Positions 23,958-31,576 of a stretch of 44,673 nt of DNA are shown here, piece after piece. Each line of letters opens with the position of its first letter. The stretch's first letter is position 1. Origin of the DNA: Acidisphaera sp. L21 (GTDB lineage: Bacteria; Pseudomonadota; Alphaproteobacteria; Acetobacterales; Acetobacteraceae). The notes under the pieces are model-generated. The model ran no database searches. It saw only the letters and a list, made by a program, of their open reading frames with translations, and was not told the DNA's origin. Both the position numbers and the translations under genes were made by a program. The DNA lies in contig NZ_LMUY01000018.1 of assembly GCF_009765685.1 (NCBI RefSeq), forward strand, positions 1 to 44,673, read 5' to 3'.

Positions 23958-25008
23958 GCCGCAGGATCGACTCGGCAACCAGCATCTGGGTCGGCAGATC
24001 CCACACCGGAACCAGGTTGCGTCGCAACGCGGGGGATGCCGCTTCGACCCGGTCCCATGCCTGGCCGAAATGTCGCGTATGCAACATCGCCGTCAGTTCC
24101 ATCGCGGGCAAATCCAGGCGCGCTGCCAGGGCGGAGCGGTCCCGTGCAGGATCCAGATAGGCCTGGCGCAGTTCGGCGCGGCAGAGCGCACGCCGCACGC
24201 AGTCGGTGGCGGGTTCCAGGCGATCGTCCAGAAATGGGTCGGGTTTGCCCATGCGACGCTGGATCGTGTCCGCCATCCCGCCGGGGCTGCGCCCCGTGAT
24301 ACGCCCGGAAACGCTGACATGCACCGCAGGCGAGTGACGCACCCTGGCATCGACCCGACGCAACGCCGCGATCAGCGCACGATCTTCGCCCGATGGCACA
24401 AGTGGCACTCCGCCACATCTGGCGAAAGCAGCGGCGGTCACGGCGATGCTGGCGCCAGAATGCTGGGTGTGTCGCGGCATCGGATCGGCCGGATCAACAT
24501 CGAGCCGCGCGTGGATCTCATCGGATAGGGCGTCATAAGCGCATTCCCGCGCGTCATCCTCGTGCAAGGCGATGGGGATCTGGCCCCACTCGATCGGATG
24601 TAGATCAACCCAACCAGCCACGACATCCGCCCCGGCGCGCAACTCGTCCAGCGCAGCGGCGACCCAGTCCGGATCGACCACCCCGTCCGCATCGGTCGTC
24701 ATCAGCACACCGTCCGGTCCGGCCAATTCGGCGGCCAGGTCCATCGCCAGGCTGCGGGCATGGCCGGCATTGGCCTCGCCGGGCGGGAAGTCCCGCTCGA
24801 TCACGTGCACGCGGGTTTGGGGATCGGGAATGAAGGCGCGGGCGATTGCCGCGGTGGCATCGGTCGAATTATTGACCAGCAACACGATGTGATCCACCCG
24901 TGCCCCGATCTGGGCGTTCAACGCGTCGAGGCACGCCGCAATTCGCTCGACCTCGTCCTTGGCGGGAATGGCGACCACGACTGGTCCAAGGGCGGCTTTG
25001 TCTTGCAT
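23893..25008 (-). CDS. Family 2 glycosyltransferase
   Basis: This 371-residue protein starts with the GT-A nucleotide-sugar fold: VVVAIPAKDEVERIAACLDAL, HIVLLVNNSTDATAAIA, and the metal-binding acidic motif LMTTDADGVVDPDWV. The ARSLAMDLAAEL helix between them is typical of GT2 proteins. The C-terminal 150 residues are helical and variable. No membrane span is seen, so it should act at the cytosolic face. It is on the opposite strand to the dehydrogenase and methyltransferase but shares 65 nt of 3' overlap with the latter. The upstream side holds the separate small-peptide unit ending in a terminator at 25057-25092. Confidence 0.82.
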   Translation of the reverse strand: MQDKAALGPVVVAIPAKDEVERIAACLDALNAQIGARVDHIVLLVNNSTDATAAIARAFIPDPQTRVHVIERDFPPGEANAGHARSLAMDLAAELAGPDGVLMTTDADGVVDPDWVAAALDELRAGADVVAGWVDLHPIEWGQIPIALHEDDARECAYDALSDEIHARLDVDPADPMPRHTQHSGASIAVTAAAFARCGGVPLVPSGEDRALIAALRRVDARVRHSPAVHVSVSGRITGRSPGGMADTIQRRMGKPDPFLDDRLEPATDCVRRALCRAELRQAYLDPARDRSALAARLDLPAMELTAMLHTRHFGQAWDRVEAASPALRRNLVPVWDLPTQMLVAESILRPSPGGLADPAGNLSLESEGLA

Positions 25009-25056
25009 GCCCGAATGACGCCGGGCCGAGGGTCGAAGTTGCTTGGTTCACGCACC

Positions 25057-25092
25057 AAAAACACAGAAGGCCCCGGCTTACGCCGAGGCCTT
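25057..25092 (-). terminator. Intrinsic terminator downstream of the 23-residue peptide gene
   Basis: On the minus strand an 11-bp stem (25092-25082 with 25077-25067) is closed by the GNRA-type loop GTAA, has one G-U pair, and is followed by CTGTGTTTTT (to 25057). On the plus strand the G-U pair becomes a C-A mismatch and there is no T-run, which fixes the direction. Confidence 0.85.
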
Positions 25093-25131
25093 CCCATTGT
25101 GCCGGACGGTCACACCGTCAGACGAGAGGTG

Positions 25132-25203
25132 TCAAGCCAGGCTCTGTACCAAGGCGAAACCCCAGGTCACGGCGGCGGACTGAGCGATCGGACAATGAGA
25201 CAC
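25132..25203 (-). CDS. Putative 23-residue small protein with an extreme Shine-Dalgarno sequence
   Basis: The ORF is GTG plus 22 codons and TGA. The peptide begins MSHCPIAQS and ends WGFALVQSLA, with a hydrophobic C-terminal half, one Cys, one Trp and no acidic or basic residue apart from His. The ribosome site is exceptional: 17 nt complementary to the 16S rRNA 3' tail, with GGAGG 7 nt before the GTG. A candidate promoter lies about 37 bp upstream of the start codon and a strong terminator follows. It is therefore a separate unit of about 180 nt upstream of the glycosyltransferase gene. It lacks the Glu-x3-Tyr motif of PqqA. The function is unknown; leader peptide, small membrane-associated protein or modified peptide precursor are all possible. 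Confidence 0.55.
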   Translation of the reverse strand: MSHCPIAQSAAVTWGFALVQSLA

Positions 25204-25219
25204 TGGATCACCTCCTTTC
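25203..25219 (-). promoter_or_regulatory. 17-nt perfect complement of the 16S rRNA 3' end (ribosome binding site)
   Basis: The minus strand reads GAAAGGAGGTGATCCAG, ending in the G of the GTG start. The usual 16S 3' tail (CUGGAUCACCUCCUUUC) is its exact complement. Immediately after the peptide stop the RNA has CACCUC (25131-25126), which could pair with GAGGUG inside this site and close it. Confidence 0.75.
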
Positions 25220-25239
25220 AGTAAGTTGCGAAGACCTCG

Positions 25240-25268
25240 AACATGGGCGCGATGCAGGGGACTGGCAA
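25240..25268 (-). promoter_or_regulatory. Candidate promoter of the small-peptide unit
   Basis: On the minus strand TTGCCA (25268-25263) and CATGTT (25245-25240) are spaced by 17 nt, giving a leader of about 30 nt before the GTG. The -35 is good and the -10 is weak. The rest of 25269-25341 shows no other clear signal. Confidence 0.35.
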
Positions 25269-25341
25269 GACTCTCATCCCGTGGTGGACAGCATGCTGCG
25301 GCGCCGCGAGACTACGCCCCTGCGAACTCAGGTGATCCAAT

Positions 25342-25974
25342 ATGGAATTCGACTTTCAGACGCTCTCCGGCAAGGACCGCTACAAGCTTCTGGTGGCCAC
25401 TGTCGTGCCGCGCCCCATTGCCTGGGTCGTAACCCAATCCGCATCGGGCGTGGTCAACGCAGCCCCCTACTCGTTCTTCAACGCCATCGCCGGGTCGCCG
25501 CCCTTACTGGCGATCAGCATCGACGGTCGCGATGGGGAGCGGAAGGATACGGCGGTCAACATCCGCCATTCCGGCCAGTTCGTCGTCAACCTGGTGAACG
25601 ACGCGATGTCGCACGACATGGTCGTCACCGCCATCGACTTCGACCCTACGGTCAGCGAAACCACCGAGGCCAAGCTGGCCACCACGCCGTCTATCAAAAT
25701 CGCACCGCCACGGATCACCGCGAGCCCTGTCGCATTCGAATGCGAGATCTTCCAGACCGTGGAACTTCCCGGCAACCGGGATCTCGTGCTCGGCCACGTG
25801 GTGATGATGCACGTCGTGGACGAGGCAGTCATGGATGCCGCCCGCTGTTACATCGACACGCCGAAATTGGACCTGGTGGGCCGGATGCATAGCGGCGGAT
25901 GGTATTCCCGCACGCGTGACCAGTTCGAGATCCCGCGCATCGATGTCGCCGACTGGAAAACCTCTGCCGGGTAG
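25342..25974 (+). CDS. Flavin reductase-like, FMN-binding protein
   Basis: This 210-residue protein has the flavin reductase/FMN-binding split-barrel fold. YKLLVATVVPRPIAWVVT, NAAPYSFFNAIAGSPPLLAISID, and KDTAVNIRHSGQFVVNLVND are the conserved FMN-contact blocks. LVLGHVVMMHV and GRMHSGGWYSRTRDQFEIPRI complete the family pattern. Such proteins reduce flavins for a partner oxygenase or act alone on unknown substrates; no oxygenase partner is adjacent. AGGTGATCC lies just before the ATG and is a good ribosome site. It converges with the small gene at 25990-26262. Confidence 0.87.
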   Translation: MEFDFQTLSGKDRYKLLVATVVPRPIAWVVTQSASGVVNAAPYSFFNAIAGSPPLLAISIDGRDGERKDTAVNIRHSGQFVVNLVNDAMSHDMVVTAIDFDPTVSETTEAKLATTPSIKIAPPRITASPVAFECEIFQTVELPGNRDLVLGHVVMMHVVDEAVMDAARCYIDTPKLDLVGRMHSGGWYSRTRDQFEIPRIDVADWKTSAG

Positions 25975-25989
25975 ATCGCCAGGTGGGGC

Positions 25990-26262
25990 CTAGCTGGCCC
26001 CGCCCGCCCAGCACACCAGCACGGTCTCGCCCTCGTCCGCCCCGTGGTCGCGTAGCCATCGGTAGAGTTGGTATTCGGAAATGTTGATTTCGCGAGACCA
26101 CCAATCGCCGGGGCAGTCGGGGCTTACGTGCCGGACATAGCCGACCCGGACCTCGCTGGTGAAGGATGCATTATCGTTGGTTCCGGACGTTCCAAAACAA
26201 TCGCCCAAGTCGATTGGCGCACCAACCAAGTTAAAGGCTCGCAGTACGGCACAACCCTGCAT
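25990..26262 (-). CDS. Small hypothetical protein (90 residues)
   Basis: I do not recognise a family. The frame is preceded by AAGGGTG four nt before ATG 26262, and the sequence has a balanced amino-acid composition with acidic and aromatic residues (CPGDWWSREINISEYQLYRWLRDHG), which is unlike the Arg/Ala-rich shadow frames in this GC-rich DNA. No signal peptide or membrane span is seen. The stop lies in a GGGGCC / GGCCCC inverted repeat (25985-26001) that may terminate both this gene and the convergent flavin reductase gene. The coding call is moderate. Confidence 0.5.
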   Translation of the reverse strand: MQGCAVLRAFNLVGAPIDLGDCFGTSGTNDNASFTSEVRVGYVRHVSPDCPGDWWSREINISEYQLYRWLRDHGADEGETVLVCWAGGAS

Positions 26263-26391
26263 CAAACACCCTTGCGGTTAGCCCGAGAACTCGCACTCTC
26301 CTTGCACGCAGCGTGACTACCGTTGGATGCACCGTCGAGGTTAAGCATGCACGAGTCTGGCGGTTTCAAACCTCGTGTGGCTTGGTCGCAA

Positions 26392-26407
26392 CATCGTGAA
26401 CACGATG
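26392..26407. repeat. Short perfect inverted repeat downstream of the ligase gene
   Basis: CATCGTG (26392-26398) and CACGATG (26401-26407) are separated by two bases, 17 nt beyond the ligase stop. No T-run follows on either strand, so it may be a weak terminator or a protein-binding site. The remainder of 26263-26423 shows no gene. Confidence 0.4.
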
Positions 26408-26423
26408 GTGGGCTGATGAAACG

Positions 26424-28010
26424 TCAGTGGCTCAGATTTTCGATGGTGTTCATCAGGGTTTCCAGTTTGTCGGCCTCAGCCGCCGGCTTGTCCCAGCGGA
26501 GCCGCGCGACGCGAGGGAAGCGTAACGCCACGCCGGATTTATGCCGGTTCGAGCGTTGTGCAGCGTCGAAGGCGATTTCCATTACCATGCCGCGCTCCAC
26601 CTCCCGCACGGGGCCGTAACGGTTGGTGGTGTGGTTACGCACCCACCTATCCAGCTGCACCAGTTCCGCATCCGTGAATCCGCTATAGGCCTTGCCTACT
26701 GGGACCAACTCCCCGTCCTCACGCCACAGGCCAAACGTATAATCGGAGTAGAACGAGCTCCGCTTGCCGTGGCCACGCTGCGCATACATCATCACCGCAT
26801 CGATGCTCAGCGGATCGCGCTTCCACTTCCACCATTGCCCCTTCGGCCGCCCCGGCACGTACGGGCTATTGGCGCGCTTCAGCATGAGGCCTTCAATCGA
26901 GGCAGCCCGGGTGCCGTCGCGTATCTCCGACAATTCGGCAATGGTCTGGAACGGTATCATCGCGGACAGATCCATCCGGGCCGGTTGCGTGCGGGCGAAC
27001 CATGCTTCCAGGCGCACGCGGCGTTCATCAAACGTTAACGCACGCAGGTCCTCCGCACCATCGAACAGCATGTCGTACAGGCGCACATGCACCGGATAGT
27101 CACGCAGCATTTTGCCGCCGACTACTTTGCGCCCCAACCGTTGCTGCAGATCGGCGAACGGGGCGACGACGCCGTCGCGCAACACCAATATCTCGCCATC
27201 CAGGACGGCGTGGAAATCCATCGCCTCGATCAATTCAGGGAAGCTGTTGGAAATGTCCTCCGCCCCACGGGAGTAGACCCGGCGGCCGCCCGGCATCGCC
27301 ACCAATTGGGCGCGAATGCCGTCCCACTTCCACTCCGCGCGAAACGCTGCGGGGTCTAGCGCGGCGAAATCCGGCGGCTCCAGCGGTTGCGCCAACATCA
27401 GCGGGCGAAACACGGGGGCGCCTGCCGGATCTGGTCGTTCCGCCGTTCCTTCCAGCCACTCGAACAGCGGCAGATAGGGCGGGGTTAGGCCGTGCCAAAT
27501 CTCCTCGATCTCGTCGGGTGCGATGCGGCCCCCGGCAAGCTCGGCCAACGCCACCTTCGCCAACCGGGCAGATGCGCCCACGCGTAGGCTGCCCGTAATC
27601 AGCTTCAACAGCGCGTAACGGCCGGAGGCGTCGGATGCATCCAGCCATCCCGCGACGATATCTGGCAGATCGGTTTTCGGCGTGGCGATCAGCGTCTGGA
27701 TCACCTCCGTCATCCCGGGCGCAGGCTGGTTGGTGGGCTTCGCGGGCCACATCAGCGCCACGGTATCCGCCAGGTCGCCGACGTAATCGTAGGACCAGGC
27801 AAACAGCGTCGGGTCGGTGCGCGCCTCCGCCAGGCCGCGGATCAGCATTGGCTTGGCGGCCTGGAACGCCAGTTCCCCAGTCAACGCTGCCAGGGCGAAG
27901 CCACGATCGGGATCCGGCTCGGTCGCGAAATACCGTCGCAGCAGTGCAATCTTGGCTAACCGACCCGGCGTCAACACCAGTCGCTCCAGCAGCTCGGCAA
28001 ACGCGATCAT
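26424..28010 (-). CDS. ATP-dependent DNA ligase (LigC-like, cisplatin-damage-response type)
   Basis: This 528-residue ligase has an N-terminal DNA-binding helical domain (about 1-200), then the adenylation domain with nucleophile Lys228 in EWKWDGIRAQ. YSRGAEDISNSFPEL, LDGEILV, EGLMLKRANSPYVPGRPKGQWWKWKRDPLSIDAV are motifs III to V. A C-terminal OB-fold follows with WVRNHTTNRYGPVREVERGMVMEIAFD. It seals DNA nicks using ATP. The same-strand exonuclease gene lies 25 bp upstream, the known pairing in which these proteins act together in a DNA-damage response. ATG 28010 is chosen because homology begins at MIAFAELLERL. Confidence 0.9.
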   Translation of the reverse strand: MIAFAELLERLVLTPGRLAKIALLRRYFATEPDPDRGFALAALTGELAFQAAKPMLIRGLAEARTDPTLFAWSYDYVGDLADTVALMWPAKPTNQPAPGMTEVIQTLIATPKTDLPDIVAGWLDASDASGRYALLKLITGSLRVGASARLAKVALAELAGGRIAPDEIEEIWHGLTPPYLPLFEWLEGTAERPDPAGAPVFRPLMLAQPLEPPDFAALDPAAFRAEWKWDGIRAQLVAMPGGRRVYSRGAEDISNSFPELIEAMDFHAVLDGEILVLRDGVVAPFADLQQRLGRKVVGGKMLRDYPVHVRLYDMLFDGAEDLRALTFDERRVRLEAWFARTQPARMDLSAMIPFQTIAELSEIRDGTRAASIEGLMLKRANSPYVPGRPKGQWWKWKRDPLSIDAVMMYAQRGHGKRSSFYSDYTFGLWREDGELVPVGKAYSGFTDAELVQLDRWVRNHTTNRYGPVREVERGMVMEIAFDAAQRSNRHKSGVALRFPRVARLRWDKPAAEADKLETLMNTIENLSH

Positions 28011-28035
28011 CGGCGGCGCCTTAGGACCGGCCTCA

Positions 28036-29088
28036 TCACGCCGCTTCTCCCTGGGCTGGCAGGTCCTCTTCTTCGTCGCCGTAGCCCAGCAGGCGCAGGG
28101 CACGACCGCGCACGCCGCGCTTGGCGACCTCGTGGATCAACGCTTCCTCCCGCCCATGCGTCACCCAGATCTCCGGCGCGCCCACCTCATCCACCGTGGC
28201 GTTCAACTCATCCCAATCGGCGTGGTCGCTGATGACCAGGGGCAACTCCACCCCACGCGACCGGGCGCGCTGCCGCACGCGCATCCAGCCAGAGGCGAGG
28301 CAGACCACTGGCTCCGCCAGGCGCCTGGCCCATCGGTCGGCGATGGCGCCAGGTGGGGCGATGACGATGGCGCCCGCCAGGTCCGCCTTGTTGGCGACCG
28401 TGGCCGGGCGCAGATCGCCGAGGGGCACGCCCAACCGCTCGTACTCCGCACAAAGTGGCATTTGCGCCCCGTGCAAATAGATCGGCCGATCCCATCCGGC
28501 CCGGCGCAGTAGCGCGATCACACGTTGGCACTTGCCCAGCGCGTAGGCCCCGACAACGTGGGTCCGCTCCGGAAACAGGGCGACGCTGGCCAGCAATTTG
28601 GCGATTTCTGCCTCAGGCGGCGGGTGGCGGAAGACCGGCAGCGCAAACGTCGCCTCTGTCACGAACACGTCGCAAGGGATCGGCTCGAACGGGGCGCAGG
28701 TGGGGTCGGGCGCGCGCTTGTAGTCGCCGGACACAACGGCCCGGCTGCCCCGCCATTCCATCGCCACTTGCGCCGCACCCAGCACGTGCCCGGCCGGTTG
28801 CAGCCACACGCGCACCTCGCCAATGGTCAGCACCTGCCCGTATGGCTGTTCCTGCTGAACAGTGCCGGCACGATCCACACCCATCCGCACCCGCATGATG
28901 GCCAGCGTTTCCGCGCTTGCCAACACATGGGCGTGGCCAGGCCGGGCATGGTCGGCATGGGCATGGGTGATCACCGCGCGATCAACCGGGCGCACGGGAT
29001 CGACGTAGAACCCGCCCGGTTCACAGAACAACCCATCGGGAAGAACACGAAGCCAGGCTTCAGGGTGCGGTGTATCAAAGTGTTTCAT
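28036..29088 (-). CDS. Ligase-associated DNA exonuclease (metallo-beta-lactamase/beta-CASP fold)
   Basis: This 350-residue nuclease has the metal-binding motif HAHADH in AVITHAHADHARPG (about residues 41-46), a later PAGHVLGAAQVAME histidine and VVSGDYKRAPD aspartate, and a C-terminal beta-CASP-like part with LPLVISDHADWDEL and WVTHGREEALIHEV. The family is found next to LigC-like ligases and is thought to trim DNA ends. The ligase follows 25 bp downstream on the same strand. The DEXH helicase and PdeM phosphoesterase that often accompany this pair are not seen nearby. Confidence 0.9.
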   Translation of the reverse strand: MKHFDTPHPEAWLRVLPDGLFCEPGGFYVDPVRPVDRAVITHAHADHARPGHAHVLASAETLAIMRVRMGVDRAGTVQQEQPYGQVLTIGEVRVWLQPAGHVLGAAQVAMEWRGSRAVVSGDYKRAPDPTCAPFEPIPCDVFVTEATFALPVFRHPPPEAEIAKLLASVALFPERTHVVGAYALGKCQRVIALLRRAGWDRPIYLHGAQMPLCAEYERLGVPLGDLRPATVANKADLAGAIVIAPPGAIADRWARRLAEPVVCLASGWMRVRQRARSRGVELPLVISDHADWDELNATVDEVGAPEIWVTHGREEALIHEVAKRGVRGRALRLLGYGDEEEDLPAQGEAA

Positions 29089-29153
29089 TATACGGATTCT
29101 GATTAGTTATCGGGACTGTCTTATTGTTTTGAGCGGATGGTTAATGTAAGTTA

Positions 29154-30026
29154 ATGGTCAATCCATTGGGTGCCACCATGCCCGACTCAATCGCACAGAC
29201 CACCGACGCCCGCTTCGCGCAGAAGTTCAATTGCGACTCGTTTGTCTTCGACCATGGGCTTCATCATCATCGGCTCTACGAGCTCGACAACCTGGTGGGC
29301 CTCGCCCGCCGGCTGGGGCCAGCCAGCGCGTATTGGTCCACCCACGCTGCCGACGTCGCGGATGGATGGGAGGACAACAAGGCGCACGAGCAGTCGCTGG
29401 AAGAAGCGATCGCTGGGATCGAACACTCGGACACGCTCGTCATACTGAAGAATATGGAGCGGGATCCGGTATTCGGCCCGATCTTCGGCAAGGTCGTCGA
29501 CGACATGGCCGCCCGCGTCGGCCCCACACTGCAGCGCGACAATCTGCATGGCCGCGCCACGATGCTGATCAGTTCGCCACGCCGTATCACCGCCTACCAC
29601 ATCGATGCGGACGCCAACTTCCTGCTGCAGCTTCGCGGGGACAAGACGGTGTATGTATTCGACGGCACCGACCGCGACATCCTTCCGCAACCGGAGGTAG
29701 AGGCGTTCTACGCCGGCGAACTCAATGCCGCGCGGTATCGGGCGGAGCATCAGGATAGTGCGCGGGCAGTCGATTTCCGCCCGGGCATCGGCGTGCACGT
29801 TCCGGTGGAATGGCCGCACTGGGTGAAGAACGGCGAATCTGTATCGGTCTCGATCAGCATCAACTACGATTTGCGGTCGAACGCGCAGCGCGCGCGGGTG
29901 TTGCGGGCCAACCATCGCCTCCGCCGGTTCGGCCTTTCGCCCGCAGCCCCCGGCATCTCGCCCTGGCGCGACATGGGCAAGATCGCGTTCGTCAAAGGGC
30001 TCGACCGACTGCATCACCACGCCTAA
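29154..30026 (+). CDS. JmjC/cupin-like domain protein
   Basis: This 290-residue protein has a double-stranded beta-helix core. RATMLISSPRRITAYHIDADANFLLQLRGDKTVYVFDG contains His149-x-Asp151, which with His222 in VPVEWPHWVKNG could form the iron site of a 2-oxoglutarate oxygenase. SVSISINYDLRSNAQRARVLRAN closes the domain. It resembles the JmjC-like proteins annotated as transcription-factor jumonji in bacteria. Substrates are unknown, with protein or peptide hydroxylation the usual guess. Either ATG 29154 or ATG 29178 could start it, and neither has a clear ribosome site. It diverges from the exonuclease gene across an AT-rich 65 bp. Confidence 0.78.
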   Translation: MVNPLGATMPDSIAQTTDARFAQKFNCDSFVFDHGLHHHRLYELDNLVGLARRLGPASAYWSTHAADVADGWEDNKAHEQSLEEAIAGIEHSDTLVILKNMERDPVFGPIFGKVVDDMAARVGPTLQRDNLHGRATMLISSPRRITAYHIDADANFLLQLRGDKTVYVFDGTDRDILPQPEVEAFYAGELNAARYRAEHQDSARAVDFRPGIGVHVPVEWPHWVKNGESVSVSISINYDLRSNAQRARVLRANHRLRRFGLSPAAPGISPWRDMGKIAFVKGLDRLHHHA

Positions 30027-30045
30027 CCCGGCAGTCCCTGGCATG

Positions 30046-30078
30046 TGCTTGCCCCCCGGGTTATGGGTTGGGCAAGCA
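30046..30078. repeat. Perfect 9-bp inverted repeat before the BKACE gene
   Basis: TGCTTGCCC (30046-30054) and GGGCAAGCA (30070-30078) flank 15 nt and end 17 nt upstream of the ATG at 30096. There is no T-run. It could be an operator for a regulator of the downstream genes or an RNA hairpin at the end of the JmjC-like transcript. Confidence 0.55.
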
Positions 30079-30095
30079 AGCAGGGGAACGAACGA

Positions 30096-31028
30096 ATGGC
30101 TGCCACCCGCAAGGTCATCATCACATGCGCCGTGACGGGTGCGATCCACACTCCGTCCATGTCGCCCTATCTGCCGATCACGCCCGACCAGATCACTGCC
30201 GACGCGGTGGGGGCGGCCGAGGCCGGCGCCGCCATTATCCATTTGCACGCCCGCGACCCCATCACCGGTAAGCCTGACCAGACGCCCGAGGCATTTGCCC
30301 GGTTCCTGCCCCGGGTGAAGCAGTCGACCAACGCCGTCATCAACATCACCAGCGGCGGCAGTCCGTTCATGAAGGTGGAGGAGCGGGTGAAGCCCGCCGC
30401 TACCTTCAAGCCGGAAGTCGCCAGCCTGAACATGGGCTCGATCAATTTCGGCCTGTATCACTTGCTGGACCGCTATACCGAGTTCAAGCACGACTGGGAA
30501 AAGCCAGCGCTGGAGGCAACACGGGACCTGGTGTTTCGCAACAGCTTCGCCGACATAGAATACATCCTGTCAACCTGCAGCGAGAACGGCACAAGATTCG
30601 AGTTCGAGTGCTACGACATCGCGCATCTATACAACCTGAAACACTTTCTGGACCGGGGCCTGGTGAAGCCGCCGCTCTTCGTGCAGTCGGTGTTCGGGAT
30701 CCTCGGTGGCATCGGCACCCATCCGGAAGACATTGCGCACATGAAGCGCACCGCCGACCGGCTGTTCGGCGATCAGTATCGCTGGTCTGTGCTGGGTGCC
30801 GGGGCGTCGCAGATGCGCGTGGCGGCGATCGCCGCGGCCATGGGCGGCAATGTACGCGTCGGGCTGGAGGATAGTTTGTGGGCCGGCCCCGGCAAGCTCG
30901 CCACCAGTTCCGCCGTGCAGGTGAAGCTGGCCCGGCAGATCATCGAAGGGCTGGGCCTCAGCATCGCCTCGCCAGATGAGGCGCGGGAGATCCTGTCACT
31001 CAAGGGCGGGGACAAGACCGCAATATGA
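30096..31028 (+). CDS. Beta-keto acid cleavage enzyme (BKACE, DUF849 family)
   Basis: This 310-residue TIM-barrel enzyme belongs to the zinc-dependent family founded by 3-keto-5-aminohexanoate cleavage enzyme. Members split beta-keto acids with acetyl-CoA. The hallmark AAIIHLHARDPITGKPDQ contains zinc ligands His49 and His51. ITCAVTGAIHTPSMSPYLPITP, FECYDIAHLYNL and RVGLEDSLWAGPGKLATSSA are further family blocks. The particular keto acid cannot be told from sequence. AGGGGAA precedes the ATG. The stop overlaps the next gene as ATGA, so the two are coupled. Confidence 0.9.
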   Translation: MAATRKVIITCAVTGAIHTPSMSPYLPITPDQITADAVGAAEAGAAIIHLHARDPITGKPDQTPEAFARFLPRVKQSTNAVINITSGGSPFMKVEERVKPAATFKPEVASLNMGSINFGLYHLLDRYTEFKHDWEKPALEATRDLVFRNSFADIEYILSTCSENGTRFEFECYDIAHLYNLKHFLDRGLVKPPLFVQSVFGILGGIGTHPEDIAHMKRTADRLFGDQYRWSVLGAGASQMRVAAIAAAMGGNVRVGLEDSLWAGPGKLATSSAVQVKLARQIIEGLGLSIASPDEAREILSLKGGDKTAI

Positions 31029-31576
31029 CCAGCTATCGCCTCCCGGACCTCGCGCCCGGCAGCATGACGGCCGAGCAGCAGCAGGCCTACGACGCCATCA
31101 AGGCCAGCCCGCGCGGCACGGTGCAGGGGCCGTTGCTCGCCTGGTTGCACAGCCCGGCGCTGGCCGACCGGGCGCAGGCGCTGGGTGCGTTCTGCCGCTA
31201 TCACACCTCTCTGCCGCCGCGCCTGTCGGAATTGGCGATCATCACCACGGGAGCGTTCTGGAAGGCCGGGTTCGAGTGGCACGTCCATGCGCCAATCGCC
31301 ATTGCGGCCGGGCTGGATCCGGCAGCGGTCGAAGCAGTGCGCACCGGCGGCACCCCACATTTCGTCGAGGAGGACGAGCAGGCGGTGTGGCGCTTTGCCC
31401 ATCACCTGCTGCACGATCGGGAGGTGCCGGACGCCACCTACAAGACGGTGGAAACCTTGCTCGGACCGGCGGCCACGGTCGAGCTGGTGGGCGTGCTGGG
31501 CTATTACGGGCTGATCTCGATGACGATCAAGGCCTTCAACGTGCCCGTTCCCGAGGGAGCAGCGGAGCCGTTCTGA
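31025..31576 (+). CDS. Carboxymuconolactone decarboxylase/AhpD-fold protein
   Basis: This 183-residue all-helical protein matches the carboxymuconolactone decarboxylase family. PLLAWLHSPALADRAQALGAFCRYHTSLPPRLSELAIITTGAFWKAGFEWHVHAPIAIAAGL is the conserved core. It has the Glu-Trp-x-x-His variant and lacks the CxxC pair of AhpD peroxidases, so redox activity is unlikely. It overlaps the BKACE gene by 4 nt, pointing to a shared small-molecule pathway, perhaps an acid-breakdown route. The exact reaction is unknown. Confidence 0.83.
   Translation: MTSYRLPDLAPGSMTAEQQQAYDAIKASPRGTVQGPLLAWLHSPALADRAQALGAFCRYHTSLPPRLSELAIITTGAFWKAGFEWHVHAPIAIAAGLDPAAVEAVRTGGTPHFVEEDEQAVWRFAHHLLHDREVPDATYKTVETLLGPAATVELVGVLGYYGLISMTIKAFNVPVPEGAAEPF

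Noticed and set aside
25201-25220. Resemblance to the 3' end of 16S rRNA on the plus strand
   Set aside because: Only about 17 nt match and no rRNA sequence precedes them. On the minus strand the same bases are a well-placed ribosome binding site, which explains them better.
25191-25220. Nine-codon plus-strand ORF (MRHWITSFQ) ending before the flavin reductase gene
   Set aside because: It has no ribosome binding site and is fully explained as the reverse of the minus-strand ribosome site and start region.
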